Below the pieces are notes generated by a model, which saw nothing but the letters and a program-made list of their open reading frames with translations, was not told the origin of the DNA and did no database searches. Positions 46,844-55,238 of a stretch of DNA of 64,000 nucleotides are shown one piece after another (the stretch's first letter is position 1; each line of letters starts with the position of its first letter). The translations under genes were made by a program, and so were the position numbers. Source of the stretch: UBA7803 sp963822255 (GTDB lineage Bacteria > Pseudomonadota > Gammaproteobacteria > Pseudomonadales > Azotimanducaceae); contig CAWGGV010000002.1 in the NCBI GenBank assembly GCA_963822255.1, positions 62,001 to 126,000 on the forward strand, read 5' to 3'.

Positions 46844-47788
46844 CTACCAGCGGGCGCGGAAGCCGCGCACGTCGACGTGGACGAACGGCCCGTGGGTGGC
46901 CGTGCTGCCGTAGACGCCGATGCCGCCGATGCGGTTGCCGAACTCGCCGCGCCGGGACATGGTATCCACCAGGGTTGCCAGCCACTGGGCGTCGCCCTGG
47001 TCCAGCTTGCCGTCGCGGTTCAGGTCGTCCATGCGGCCGTCGGCCGGTGACTGATCGACGAATATGTCGGCGGCGTCGCCCCAGGTGTGGCGGCTGTAGG
47101 GGACGTTGCCGATGGCGTGGTTGTACCAGGGTGTGCGGAAGCCGCTCATGATGACCAGCGACGCGGTGTGGCGGCCCTGCGCGTTCAACGCCGCGAGAAT
47201 CTGCTCCAGCTTCAGCAGCAGCGGTGGGCGCAGGGTCAGGTACTTGGGGTAGCCCTGGCTCTGCTTGGAGACGAACTGCCCCAGTCGGAAGTTCGGCGAG
47301 ATGGCCGTGTTCGCATTCGCCGGGGTCACCTCCACGAAGCCCGCCGGCGGGCGGTAGATCGCCAGGCCCTTGAGCGGATCCTGCGGGTAGTTGCCGAGCC
47401 GATAGCCGTTCAGGTAGCCGTCGGCGCCGGCGGTGGGCGCGGAGGTGAGGGTGAAGACGTTGATCACGGCCGTCTCGTTGGAGACGTCGTTGCGTACCTC
47501 CAGGCGGGTCAGGCCCGGCTCGGCGGGCGCCGTGAAGGAGGTCGCGCCCACCTCGGCGGTGTGTCCGCGGAAGCGCGCCTGGCCGTGCTCGTCGATGGCG
47601 GCGAACGCGACGTCGAACGCCTTGCCCGGCATCATGTAGAGCGCGAACTCGCGGTAGGGGATGGTGTTGCCGTCCACCACCAGGGGCACGGCGAGACGGC
47701 CCGAATCCCAGCGGGCGGCCGAACCGTCTGCCCAGCCGAGCGCCGGCAGCAGCACCAGCAGACACGCGACGAACGATGCACGGTTCAT
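46844..47788 (-). CDS. Secreted M15-family (LAS) peptidase with EF-hand-like loop
   Basis: 314 residues with signal peptide (FVACLLVLLPALGWA). An N-terminal about 130-residue beta domain precedes a DD-peptidase-like C-terminal domain: SGFRTPWYNHAIG, SRHTWGDAADI (zinc His and Asp, SxHxxGxAxD) and HGPFVHVDVRG (zinc His in HxH). The family cleaves peptidoglycan peptides. Between the metal motifs lies DLNRDGKLDQGD, a textbook EF-hand/dockerin calcium loop, unusual for M15 proteins. Its ATG overlaps the stop of the L,D-transpeptidase gene, so the two peptidoglycan enzymes are made together in the periplasm. Confidence 0.88.
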   Translation of the reverse strand: MNRASFVACLLVLLPALGWADGSAARWDSGRLAVPLVVDGNTIPYREFALYMMPGKAFDVAFAAIDEHGQARFRGHTAEVGATSFTAPAEPGLTRLEVRNDVSNETAVINVFTLTSAPTAGADGYLNGYRLGNYPQDPLKGLAIYRPPAGFVEVTPANANTAISPNFRLGQFVSKQSQGYPKYLTLRPPLLLKLEQILAALNAQGRHTASLVIMSGFRTPWYNHAIGNVPYSRHTWGDAADIFVDQSPADGRMDDLNRDGKLDQGDAQWLATLVDTMSRRGEFGNRIGGIGVYGSTATHGPFVHVDVRGFRARW

Positions 47789-49374
47789 GCTCGAGGCCCC
47801 TCGTGGAGCGCCGCGACCAGGGCGGCATCGCGTTGGTACAGATCGCGCCGGAACACTACCCGCCCCGTCGTGTCGGTGAAGGCGGTGAAGTAGACGATGT
47901 ACGCCGGCAGCGGCGTGTGCAGCGTGACGGTGACCGTCTGGCTGCCCTCAGCCAGCTCGCGGACCCGTTCGGCCGAGGTCGCCTGGCCGTCGTTGTCCAG
48001 CACCCAGCGGGCCAGGTCCAGAGGCCGCGACAGCCGCACGCAGCCCGAGCTGAAGCTGCGCTCCTGTTTGGCGAACAGATCCCGCGACGGCGTGTCGTGC
48101 AGATACACCGAGTATGGGTTCGGCAGCATGAGCTTCACCTGGCCGAGCGCGTTCAGCGGCCCGGGACGCTGCCGCAGAAGGTAGTGGAACGTCGCGGGGG
48201 TGACCGCGCTCCAGTCCACGGCCGTCAGCGGTTCGAACTCCTCGGCGCCCTGCGGACGCACCTCGAAGCCCTGCGCGGCCAGGGTGGCAGGGTTTTGCCG
48301 GAGCACCGGCAGCTTGTCCTGCACCGCGAGCTTGGCCGGCACCGTCCAGTAAGGGTTGAAGACCATATAGGCGATGGCGGCGGTGAATACCGGCGTTCGG
48401 CGGTATGGCTTGCCGACGATGACCGCCATCGAGAGCTGCAGGTCGCCGTGGCGGATTACCCGCAGGTCGAAATCGGCGATGTTGACCCGCAGGTAGGTGT
48501 CCGGCACGCCCCGGGGCAACCAGCGCCAGCGTTCCAGATTGGCGTCGATGCGGTCGATCCAGGAGGACCGGGTGGCGTTCAGCACTTCCAGCGTTCCCTC
48601 ACCGACGATGCCGTCCGGCTCCAGTCCCGCGGCGCGCTGAAAATCCACCACCGCGGTCTTCAAGGTGTCGTCATAGCTGTCCGAATACTGCCCGGGGCCG
48701 AGCAGCCGCTGCTTGAGCAGCACCACCCGCGCGCCGCGATCCACCGGGCGGAGCAGCGGGCCGGGCGGCACGCTGACCATCTCCACCTGGCCGAGGGCGA
48801 GGATACGGGCGCGCTCCGCCACCAGCTTCCCGTACTCGGCGCTCTGCGGCCACAACGCGTCGAGCGCGGGAAGCACGGCCCCGCCGGACGCGGCGAGCTG
48901 ATCGAGCGTCCGTCCCGGGTCGGCTTCGCTGTCGATCACGTGCCAGTCGGGATCCAGCTCGGCCGGCGAGACGGCGCCCGTGGCGCGGTCTTTCACCTGC
49001 CCGAGAAACGCATCGGACGCGAGCAGCTCCAGGAGCAGCTCGTCGTGAGGGTTCGATGGGGCGTCCAGCCGTTCGAGCGCCGCCAGGTGGTAGTCGGCGG
49101 GATTCAGGCCGTGGCGGGTCGAGCGCTCGATGGCGTCGAGCAAGGCGTCGAGCTGGCCGGCGAGCGGCCCATCGGCCGTCCAGATGCTGCGATACTCCCG
49201 GTCCCGGTACAGCTTGGAGAGCAGCCCCGGCCGGTTCAGCCGTTCGCCGTCGATGAGCGGCGCCGCCCCGCCGTCGACGTCTTCGAAATAGCTCGTCAGC
49301 GCGTCGTCGATGGTCGCAAGGCAGGGGACACTCGTGAGGCACGAGGCCAGCAGCAGCAACGGAAAGTATCGCAT
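47785..49374 (-). CDS. YcbB-type L,D-transpeptidase
   Basis: 529 residues from ATG 49374, with signal peptide (YFPLLLLASCLTSVPCLA). Domains: N-terminal scaffold (WTADGPLAGQLDALLDAIERSTRHGLNPADY), peptidoglycan-binding repeat (VVLLKQRLLGPGQYSDSYDD ... FQRAAGLEPDGIVGEGTLEVLN, about 225-285), and the YkuD catalytic domain from LRVNIADFDLRVIR to the end with the active site SFSSGCVRLSRP (catalytic Cys, about residue 450) and histidine in SVYLHDTPSRDLF. Forms 3-3 crosslinks or attaches proteins to peptidoglycan in the periplasm. Four-base ATGA overlap with the downstream M15 peptidase gene. Confidence 0.93.
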   Translation of the reverse strand: MRYFPLLLLASCLTSVPCLATIDDALTSYFEDVDGGAAPLIDGERLNRPGLLSKLYRDREYRSIWTADGPLAGQLDALLDAIERSTRHGLNPADYHLAALERLDAPSNPHDELLLELLASDAFLGQVKDRATGAVSPAELDPDWHVIDSEADPGRTLDQLAASGGAVLPALDALWPQSAEYGKLVAERARILALGQVEMVSVPPGPLLRPVDRGARVVLLKQRLLGPGQYSDSYDDTLKTAVVDFQRAAGLEPDGIVGEGTLEVLNATRSSWIDRIDANLERWRWLPRGVPDTYLRVNIADFDLRVIRHGDLQLSMAVIVGKPYRRTPVFTAAIAYMVFNPYWTVPAKLAVQDKLPVLRQNPATLAAQGFEVRPQGAEEFEPLTAVDWSAVTPATFHYLLRQRPGPLNALGQVKLMLPNPYSVYLHDTPSRDLFAKQERSFSSGCVRLSRPLDLARWVLDNDGQATSAERVRELAEGSQTVTVTLHTPLPAYIVYFTAFTDTTGRVVFRRDLYQRDAALVAALHEGPRA

Positions 49375-49440
49375 CGGGTGGTTGGGGCCGGATCCTTCGA
49401 GCGAGCATAGCATCCGCCGCGCAAGCCGCCGAGCGGTCCG

Positions 49441-51480
49441 TCAAAGCCCGAACGGGAAGGTATCCGCGGAACGCTCCGACGGCTCGACCGGCAAGGCATC
49501 CACCGCTCGGGTCTCGTCGACGAACACGTACTCGTCGAACTGCTCGGGCAAGGTGGCTTGAAAGTAGTGACTCTGGCGCTCGGATTCCGGGCGGTAGATC
49601 ACCCCGATGGCACGCTCGAGGCGCGGCTCGAGCAGAGCGGCCCGCAGCGCATCCGGCTCGCGGCGAAGCGGTAGCAGGAAGCTCGCCACGGCAGAGTCGT
49701 GGCACAGCCGCTCGTAACTGCCCTCGAGCGCGGGCCGCACTTGCTTGATTTCCATGGTGCCGCCCCAGTGGGTGGCGGCGGCCACGGTGCCGTGGTCGGT
49801 GCCGAAGCCGATCAGATAGGCGCCGTTGCCGTAGCGTTCGCGGACCAGCTGGCCCACGTTGTGCTCCCCCTGCGCACCCATTTCCGTGGCCCGGGCGTCA
49901 CCGAGATGTGAGTTGTGAGCCCACACCACCGCCTTGGCGGGCCGCGCGCCGCCGCGGAACCCCAGCACCGCTTCGAGGGCATCGAACATGTGCTGGTCGC
50001 GCAGGTTCCACGACGGCCGCGAGCCGTAGTACATGGCCCGGTAGTAGCGCTCGGCGCTCTGCACCAGCCGCGCGTTCTGAGCCGCGTCGAAGAATCGCAC
50101 GCCGTCGCGCAGCACGTAGTCCATGCGTTTGTCCTCCAGGTCCTGCAGCATGGCCAGCACCTGGTCCTCGCAAGCACGGTAGCGGTCGGTGAGCGCCATC
50201 CGGCCGTAGCCGGCCGGGTCTTTCGACCAGGGCAAGAGACAGCCGTAGCGCTCGCGCGCGATTCGGGCGGCGCCGGGGTCAACGTCGTCGAGATAACCGA
50301 GCACCGCTTCGATGGAAGCGTACATGCTGTAGAGGTCGAGGCCGTAGAAGCCCACCTGCCGCTCCGATTCACCGCGGCCGTCGCCGCCGATCGCGGCGTT
50401 GTGCTTGCGCAGCCAGCGGACGAAGGCCAGCACCGAGCGGTTCGCCCACATCCAGGTGGGAAATCGGGCGAACGGGCCGAAACCGGCCGGCGTCTCGACG
50501 GACCGGTTGCGCACGTAGTGGTCGACCACCGCCGCGTCGGGCCAGTCCGCTTCCACGGCCACCACGTTGAAGCCCTTGTCTTCCACCAGCCGCCGGGTGA
50601 TCCGCGCGCGCATGTCGTAGAACTCTTCCGTGCCGTGGGACGCCTCGCCCAGCAGCACCAGCCGCGCGTCGCCGATACGCGCCATCATGCCGTCGAGATC
50701 CGCGTCCTCGATGCCGTCGAAGGGCTCGCAGTGCCGGGCGATCTGCCGGTCCAGCGGTTCGCCCCGGCGCGGCGCTTCCCGACGCTGCGCTCCCCGGCGC
50801 TGCGCTCCCCGGCGGATGGGCCCGGCATCGCTCTCCAGCCATCCGGCGCTGCCGATCAGCGGCACGAAGCGGACGTTGCCGAGGTCCTCGCGCTGGTAGT
50901 CGTCGTCGCTGGTGCGGGTGATCCGCCACAGCTTCTGCACCGCTTCCTCGCCGGCGGGAATGACCATGCGGCCGCCCACGGCGAGCTGCTCGAGCAGCGG
51001 CGGCGGGACGTCGGCCGGGCTGCCGGCTGACACGACGATGGCGTCGAACGGGGCCTCTTCCGGCCAGCCCTGTGTACCGTCGCCGTGCCGTACCTCCACG
51101 TTGCTGAAGTCCAGGCGCGCCAGCACCTCGCGGGCGGTGCCGGCCAGCAGGTCGTGCCGCTCGATGGTGTACACGTGGCGGACGAGGCGCGACAGCACGG
51201 CTGCCGCATAGCCCGAGCCGGTGCCCACTTCCAGCACGCGATCCCGTTCACCGAGCTTCAGCGCGCCCGCCATCAGCGCGACGATGTAGGGCTGGGAGAT
51301 GGTCTGGCCCGAGGCGATGGGGAGCGGCGTGTCCTCGTAGGCGAACTCGACCAGCTGCTCCGACACGAACTGCTCTCTCGGCACCGCCATCACGGCGTCG
51401 AGCACCCGGCGGTCCCCCAGCCCCCGTGCTTCGAGCTGCTCCTCGATCATTCGCCGTCTGGCTGCGGTGAAGTCGGTCAT
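49441..51480 (-). CDS. pcm: Fusion of protein-L-isoaspartate O-methyltransferase and erythromycin esterase-like hydrolase
   Basis: 679 residues from ATG 51480 with GGAGG upstream. Residues 1-210 are Pcm: RRMIEEQLEARGLGDRRVLDAM-type start, YEDTPLPIASGQTISQPYIV, the SAM-binding RVLEVGTGSGYAAAVL and IVVSAGSPADVPPPLLEQL. A basic linker follows with tandem RRGAQ / RREAP units. Residues about 250-650 are an EreA/succinoglycan-biosynthesis-type esterase: LVLLGEASHGTEEFYDMR (catalytic His region), VVAVEADWPDAAVVD, WAHNSHLGDAR and GFGTDHGTV. The first half repairs isoaspartate in aged proteins; the second hydrolyses an unknown ester or lactone. Frame extending to 51630 is repeat-derived and rejected. 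Confidence 0.92.
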   Translation of the reverse strand: MTDFTAARRRMIEEQLEARGLGDRRVLDAVMAVPREQFVSEQLVEFAYEDTPLPIASGQTISQPYIVALMAGALKLGERDRVLEVGTGSGYAAAVLSRLVRHVYTIERHDLLAGTAREVLARLDFSNVEVRHGDGTQGWPEEAPFDAIVVSAGSPADVPPPLLEQLAVGGRMVIPAGEEAVQKLWRITRTSDDDYQREDLGNVRFVPLIGSAGWLESDAGPIRRGAQRRGAQRREAPRRGEPLDRQIARHCEPFDGIEDADLDGMMARIGDARLVLLGEASHGTEEFYDMRARITRRLVEDKGFNVVAVEADWPDAAVVDHYVRNRSVETPAGFGPFARFPTWMWANRSVLAFVRWLRKHNAAIGGDGRGESERQVGFYGLDLYSMYASIEAVLGYLDDVDPGAARIARERYGCLLPWSKDPAGYGRMALTDRYRACEDQVLAMLQDLEDKRMDYVLRDGVRFFDAAQNARLVQSAERYYRAMYYGSRPSWNLRDQHMFDALEAVLGFRGGARPAKAVVWAHNSHLGDARATEMGAQGEHNVGQLVRERYGNGAYLIGFGTDHGTVAAATHWGGTMEIKQVRPALEGSYERLCHDSAVASFLLPLRREPDALRAALLEPRLERAIGVIYRPESERQSHYFQATLPEQFDEYVFVDETRAVDALPVEPSERSADTFPFGL

Positions 51481-51558
51481 GCTGTCCTCCGGTCGCCGTC
51501 CGGGTACGCCCCAAACAAGCAACTTCGGTTCCGTCCGACCGGGTAGAGCTCGGACGTG

Positions 51559-51630
51559 CTTGCACGATGTTCGCGGCTTGCGCGATCTTTGCATCTTGCA
51601 CGATGCTTGCCTATTGCGCGATCTTTGCAT
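51559..51630. repeat. 36-base direct repeat, two copies, upstream of pcm fusion
   Basis: Copies at 51559-51594 and 51595-51630 match at 31 of 36 positions, including an exact 17-base block (TTGCGCGATCTTTGCAT, at 51578 and 51614) and an exact 11-base block (CTTGCACGATG, at 51559 and 51595). They lie between the divergent pcm fusion and hyp operon genes. Within each copy TTGCACGATG and TTGCGCGATC are themselves related. Could be a tandem operator or a separate dispersed repeat family. Confidence 0.85.
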
Positions 51631-51644
51631 GCGGACGCTCGTGG

Positions 51645-51803
51645 ATGGAGGTGCCGCTTCGCCGCCGGGCGCGCCGCAGTCGGCGCCACGTCATTGCTCC
51701 ACCGACGGCGTTTCCCGGTATCATCATCGGCGTGTTGATCGTCGTCGCCATCGCTGCGAACTTCAGCGACTTAAAGCGCCACATCAGAATGCGGAACATG
51801 TGA
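51645..51803 (+). CDS. Small single-span membrane protein upstream of hypF
   Basis: 52 residues from ATG 51645, preceded by CGTGG but no strong ribosome site. A strongly basic N-terminus (LRRRARRSRRH) precedes one hydrophobic span (FPGIIIGVLIVVAIAANF) and a basic tail ending KRHIRMRNM. The tail resembles the RY-R-RSM-like ends I recall from small actinobacterial membrane proteins, but I cannot confirm homology. It ends three bases before the hypF ATG, so it may be the first gene of the hyp transcript. The same frame is open from 51567 through the direct repeats. Confidence 0.45.
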   Translation: MEVPLRRRARRSRRHVIAPPTAFPGIIIGVLIVVAIAANFSDLKRHIRMRNM

Positions 51804-51806
51804 TTC

Positions 51807-54203
51807 ATGGCCGAACCGGTGCAGGCGGCGTCGCCCTCCGGCGACGCCAGCGAAGCAGTCGACGAGACGGTGGGCGAACGCATCCGCGTGCGCGGTCTCG
51901 TACAGGGTGTCGGCTTCCGGCCGGCCGTATGGCGGCTGGCCAACGAGGCCCGGCTCACCGGCACCGTCCGCAACGACGGTGAGGGGGTGCTCATCGAAAT
52001 CTGGGGTGGCCGGCGCACGCTCGACCGGTTCGTCGCCGCGCTGGTTTCGCGGGCACCGCCCCTGGCCCGAATCGACGGCATCGAGCGGGCATCGCTGCGT
52101 GCACCGCCCGCCGCGGACGGCTTCACCATCGTCGCCAGCGCAGGCGGCGAAGTGCACACTGCGGTGCTGCCGGACGCTGCTGTGTGTGCGGACTGCCTGG
52201 CGGAGTGCTTCGATCCCGGGGACCGGCGCTACCGCTACCCATTCGTCAACTGCACCCACTGCGGCCCCCGCCTCAGCATCGTCCGCGCCATTCCCTACGA
52301 CCGGGCCGGCACCAGCATGGCGGTGTTCGCGCTCTGTCCGTCGTGTGGCGCCGAGTACGACGATCCGGCGGACCGGCGCTTCCATGCCCAGCCCAACGCC
52401 TGTGCCGTCTGCGGCCCGCGGCTGGCCCTGGAGCCGCTCGCCGGCGCGGCGCCGGCGCCGGTGGCGGTGGAGGGCGATCCCATCGAGGCGGTGGTGCGGT
52501 TGCTGGCGGCCGGATGCATCGTCGCGGTCAAAGGCATCGGCGGTTATCATCTGGCCTGCGACGCCGCCAACGACGCCGCCGTGCGGCGCCTGCGCACGGC
52601 CAAGCAGCGTCACGACAAGCCGTTCGCACTGATGGCCGCATCGCTGGCGATGGTGCGCGCCTACTGCCATGTGGGCGACGCCGAGGGCGGCGCGCTGGCG
52701 TCATCGGCGGCGCCCATCGTGCTTCTGCGCAGAAAGTCCCCGGCGACCTTGTCCGAGGCGATCGCACCAGGCCAGTCCACCCTGGGCTTCATGCTGCCGT
52801 ACACGCCGCTCCATGCCCTGATCATGGCGTCGTTCGGCCGTCCGCTGGTGCTCACCAGCGGCAACCCGTCCGATTCCCCCCAGTGCACGGATGACGACGA
52901 GGCGCGAAGGTCACTGGCCGGCCTGGCCGATTTTCTGCTCAGCCACGACCGGGTGATCGTGAACCGGGTGGACGACTCGGTGGTGCGGCTGACGGCAGGC
53001 AGGATGCGCCTGATGCGCCGCGGTCGCGGCTACGCGCCCGGCTTCCTGGCGCTGCCGCCCGGGTTCGAGCATGCGCCCCAGGTGCTGGCGTTCGGCGGCG
53101 AGCTGAAGAACACCTTCTGCCTGCTGAAGGACGGGCGCGCGATCCTGTCCCAGCACATGGGCGATCTCGAGCACGCGGCCGCCTTCGCCGATTACGCGCG
53201 CAGCCTGGCGCTGTACCGGAACCTGTTCGACGCGTCGCCCGGCCACCTCGCCGTGGACGCCCATCCGGACTACCTGTCCAGCAAGCTGGGCCGGGAACAG
53301 GCACTGGCGGCCGCGCTGCCGCTCAGCGAGGTTCAGCATCACCACGCGCACCTGGCGAGCTGCCTGGCGGAGAATGGCGTGCCCCGGTCGACCGGGCCGG
53401 TGCTGGGAATCGCCCTGGACGGTCTCGGCTACGGCGCCGACGGTGGGCTCTGGGGCGGCGAGTGGCTGATCTGCGATTACCGGGGGTTTCGCCGGGTGGG
53501 GGCATTGGCCGACGTGCCGCTGCCGGGTGGCGCTGCCGCCATCCGCGAGCCGTGGCGGAACCTGGTGGCGCACCTGGTCCGCTGGGTGGGCCTGGAATCG
53601 TTCGAGCGCGAGTTCGCCCGTCTGCCGGTCGCCCGCTACCTCACCGGCAAGCCGGTGGCGACCTTGGCCGCCATGATTCGCGGCGGCATCAATGCCCCGG
53701 AGACCAGCGCCTGCGGGCGGTGGTTCGATGCCGTGGCGGCCGTTCTCGGCCTCTCCGCCGACCGGATCAGCTACGAGGCCCAGGCGGCGATGGAGCTGGA
53801 GGCGCTCGCCGGCGACGTGCTGCCCGACGAGGGGTATCCGCTGGACCTGGCAGCGCACGCGGGCCTGCTGCGGCTCGAGCCGGCACCTCTGTGGCGGGCC
53901 GTGCTCGAAGACCAGGCGCGCGGCGTCGCGCCGCGAACCATCGCCGGGCGGTTTCACCGCGGGCTCGCAGACGGCGTAGTGGCTATGACCCGGGCTCTCT
54001 GGCGGCAGGAGTCCGCGATGCAGCCCACGGTGGCGCTGTCCGGCGGCGTGTTTCAGAACGCGCTGCTCGCGGCCGCTGTGACCGCCGGGCTCAGGGATGC
54101 GGGCTTCCGGGTGCTGACCCCCTGCGCGGTGCCGGCCAACGACGGCGGGCTGGCGTTGGGACAGGCAGCGGTGGCGGCGGCACGGGTACTGGAGGAGGAT
54201 TGA
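51807..54203 (+). CDS. hypF: [NiFe]-hydrogenase maturation carbamoyltransferase HypF
   Basis: 798 residues, slightly longer than E. coli HypF. Turns carbamoyl phosphate into thiocarbamate on HypE, the source of the active-site cyanide. Domain order: acylphosphatase-like (about 25-115, VRGLVQGVGFRPAVWRLA), two zinc fingers (CADCLAEC...CTHCGPR and CPSCGAEY...CAVCGPR), YrdC-like nucleotide-binding domain (GGYHLACDAANDAAVRRLR, TSGNPSD), and Kae1-like carbamoyl-transfer domain (QHHHAHLASCLAENG, GIALDGLGYGADGGLWGGE, ALSGGVFQNALL). First Hyp gene of a compact plus-strand operon; four bases before hypC. Confidence 0.97.
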   Translation: MAEPVQAASPSGDASEAVDETVGERIRVRGLVQGVGFRPAVWRLANEARLTGTVRNDGEGVLIEIWGGRRTLDRFVAALVSRAPPLARIDGIERASLRAPPAADGFTIVASAGGEVHTAVLPDAAVCADCLAECFDPGDRRYRYPFVNCTHCGPRLSIVRAIPYDRAGTSMAVFALCPSCGAEYDDPADRRFHAQPNACAVCGPRLALEPLAGAAPAPVAVEGDPIEAVVRLLAAGCIVAVKGIGGYHLACDAANDAAVRRLRTAKQRHDKPFALMAASLAMVRAYCHVGDAEGGALASSAAPIVLLRRKSPATLSEAIAPGQSTLGFMLPYTPLHALIMASFGRPLVLTSGNPSDSPQCTDDDEARRSLAGLADFLLSHDRVIVNRVDDSVVRLTAGRMRLMRRGRGYAPGFLALPPGFEHAPQVLAFGGELKNTFCLLKDGRAILSQHMGDLEHAAAFADYARSLALYRNLFDASPGHLAVDAHPDYLSSKLGREQALAAALPLSEVQHHHAHLASCLAENGVPRSTGPVLGIALDGLGYGADGGLWGGEWLICDYRGFRRVGALADVPLPGGAAAIREPWRNLVAHLVRWVGLESFEREFARLPVARYLTGKPVATLAAMIRGGINAPETSACGRWFDAVAAVLGLSADRISYEAQAAMELEALAGDVLPDEGYPLDLAAHAGLLRLEPAPLWRAVLEDQARGVAPRTIAGRFHRGLADGVVAMTRALWRQESAMQPTVALSGGVFQNALLAAAVTAGLRDAGFRVLTPCAVPANDGGLALGQAAVAAARVLEED

Positions 54204-54207
54204 CGCC

Positions 54208-54501
54208 ATGTGTCTAGGCATTCCCGGTCAGGTGGAACGGATCACCGACGAGGCCGCTCAGCTCGGCATCGTCAACGTCGCGGGGGTGCGGCGCGAGATC
54301 AACCTGTCCTGCATCGTGACAGGCGAGCACACGGCCCTGCAATGTGTGGGCGACTGGGTTCTGGTGCACGTGGGGTTCGCCATGAGCCGCATCGACGACG
54401 AGGAAGCTGCGCGCACCTTGGCGCTGCTGGAGGAGCTCGGAGAGATGGAGCAGGAGCTCGGGCTGATGAGCGGAACCGGTACCGGAGTGCCGGGGCCATG
54501 A
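54208..54501 (+). CDS. hypC: Hydrogenase maturation chaperone HypC
   Basis: 97 residues. Starts MCLGIPGQV, with the essential Cys2 that ligates iron in the HypC-HypD complex. The OB-fold body shows LGIVNVAGVRREINLSCIV and GDWVLVHVGFAMSRIDDEEA, matching the family end to end, followed by a short Gly-rich tail. Carries the Fe(CN)2CO unit to the hydrogenase large subunit. Its TGA overlaps the ATG of the SIS isomerase gene (ATGA at 54498), so the two are coupled. Confidence 0.96.
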   Translation: MCLGIPGQVERITDEAAQLGIVNVAGVRREINLSCIVTGEHTALQCVGDWVLVHVGFAMSRIDDEEAARTLALLEELGEMEQELGLMSGTGTGVPGP

Positions 54502-55238
54502 GCGACACTGACGACAGGCTGAAGGCGCTGTATCCGTTTCTCGGTGAGCGGGAAGACCGTGGGTGGGAGCGGCCTCCCGGCCGCGATTCCGGAGATTGCG
54601 ACCTGGAGGTCGCGCCCACGGGGGAACCGCTCGAGGAGTCCGTGCGCCGGAAGGCCGCCGACAGCGTGGCGGTGAAGCAGGCCTTCTTCGAGGCTCACGC
54701 CGGCGATGTGGTGGCGGCGGCGCGGGCCATCGCGGCCGTTTACCGGCGTCACGGGCGGATGTTCGCCATGGGCAACGGCGGCTCGAGCTGCGATGCCGCC
54801 CACTTCACCGTGGAGTTCCTGCACCCGGTCACCACAGGTCGGCCGGCGCTGCCGGCGGTGAATCTCACCGGCGACGTCGCCATGGCGTCGGCGGTGGCCA
54901 ACGACGTCGGCTGGGAGCACGTGTTCGTCCGCCAGATCATTGCCCTGGCGAGCCGGGGCGACGGTCTCGTCGGGTTTTCCACCAGCGGCAATTCGGCGAA
55001 TCTGCTGGCGGCGTTCGAGGCTGCGAAGGACCGCGGGCTGGTGACCGTCGGCCTCGCCGGCGGGGACGGCGGCGCCATGGCCAGGAGCGGCGCTGTGGAT
55101 CACTGCCTCACCGTGCCCACGGACAGCATCCATCGGGTGCAGGAAACCCACGTCGCCATCTACCACGTGCTCTGGGACCTGGTGCACACCCTGCTGGCCG
55201 ACTCCCGGGGCACCGGTAACCACGGGAGCCGGCGATGA
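54498..55238 (+). CDS. SIS-domain phosphosugar isomerase (GmhA-like) inside the hyp operon
   Basis: 246 residues. SIS fold with AMGNGGSSCDAAHFTVEFLH (phosphosugar-binding GNGGS), VNLTGDVAMASAVANDVGWEHVF, and GFSTSGNSANLLAAFEAAKDRG, all characteristic of sedoheptulose-7-phosphate isomerase (GmhA). Residues 22-41 (GWERPPGRDSGDCDLEVAPT) are encoded by an inserted pair of REP-like units (54563-54619) that keeps the frame; the rest of the protein looks normal. Its ATG and TGA overlap hypC and hypD by four bases each, so it is firmly part of the hyp transcript. As I recall, such isomerases recur in hyp clusters of high-affinity (group 1h) hydrogenases; their role there is not established. Confidence 0.9.
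   Translation: MSDTDDRLKALYPFLGEREDRGWERPPGRDSGDCDLEVAPTGEPLEESVRRKAADSVAVKQAFFEAHAGDVVAAARAIAAVYRRHGRMFAMGNGGSSCDAAHFTVEFLHPVTTGRPALPAVNLTGDVAMASAVANDVGWEHVFVRQIIALASRGDGLVGFSTSGNSANLLAAFEAAKDRGLVTVGLAGGDGGAMARSGAVDHCLTVPTDSIHRVQETHVAIYHVLWDLVHTLLADSRGTGNHGSRR
54563..54619. repeat. REP-like cluster I: inverted pair inside the SIS isomerase coding sequence
   Basis: A forward GC-stem unit (54563-54588) faces a reverse GCGACC/GGTCGC unit (54593-54619), together 57 bases, exactly 19 codons. It lies 65 bases into the isomerase gene, at its N-terminus. This is the classical head-to-head REP doublet, but inside a coding sequence and frame-neutral. Confidence 0.88.

Noticed and set aside
47776..49410. 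544-codon plus-strand frame opposite the L,D-transpeptidase
   Set aside because: Shadow of the true gene; the minus strand has signal peptide, PG-binding repeat and the SxGCVR active site.
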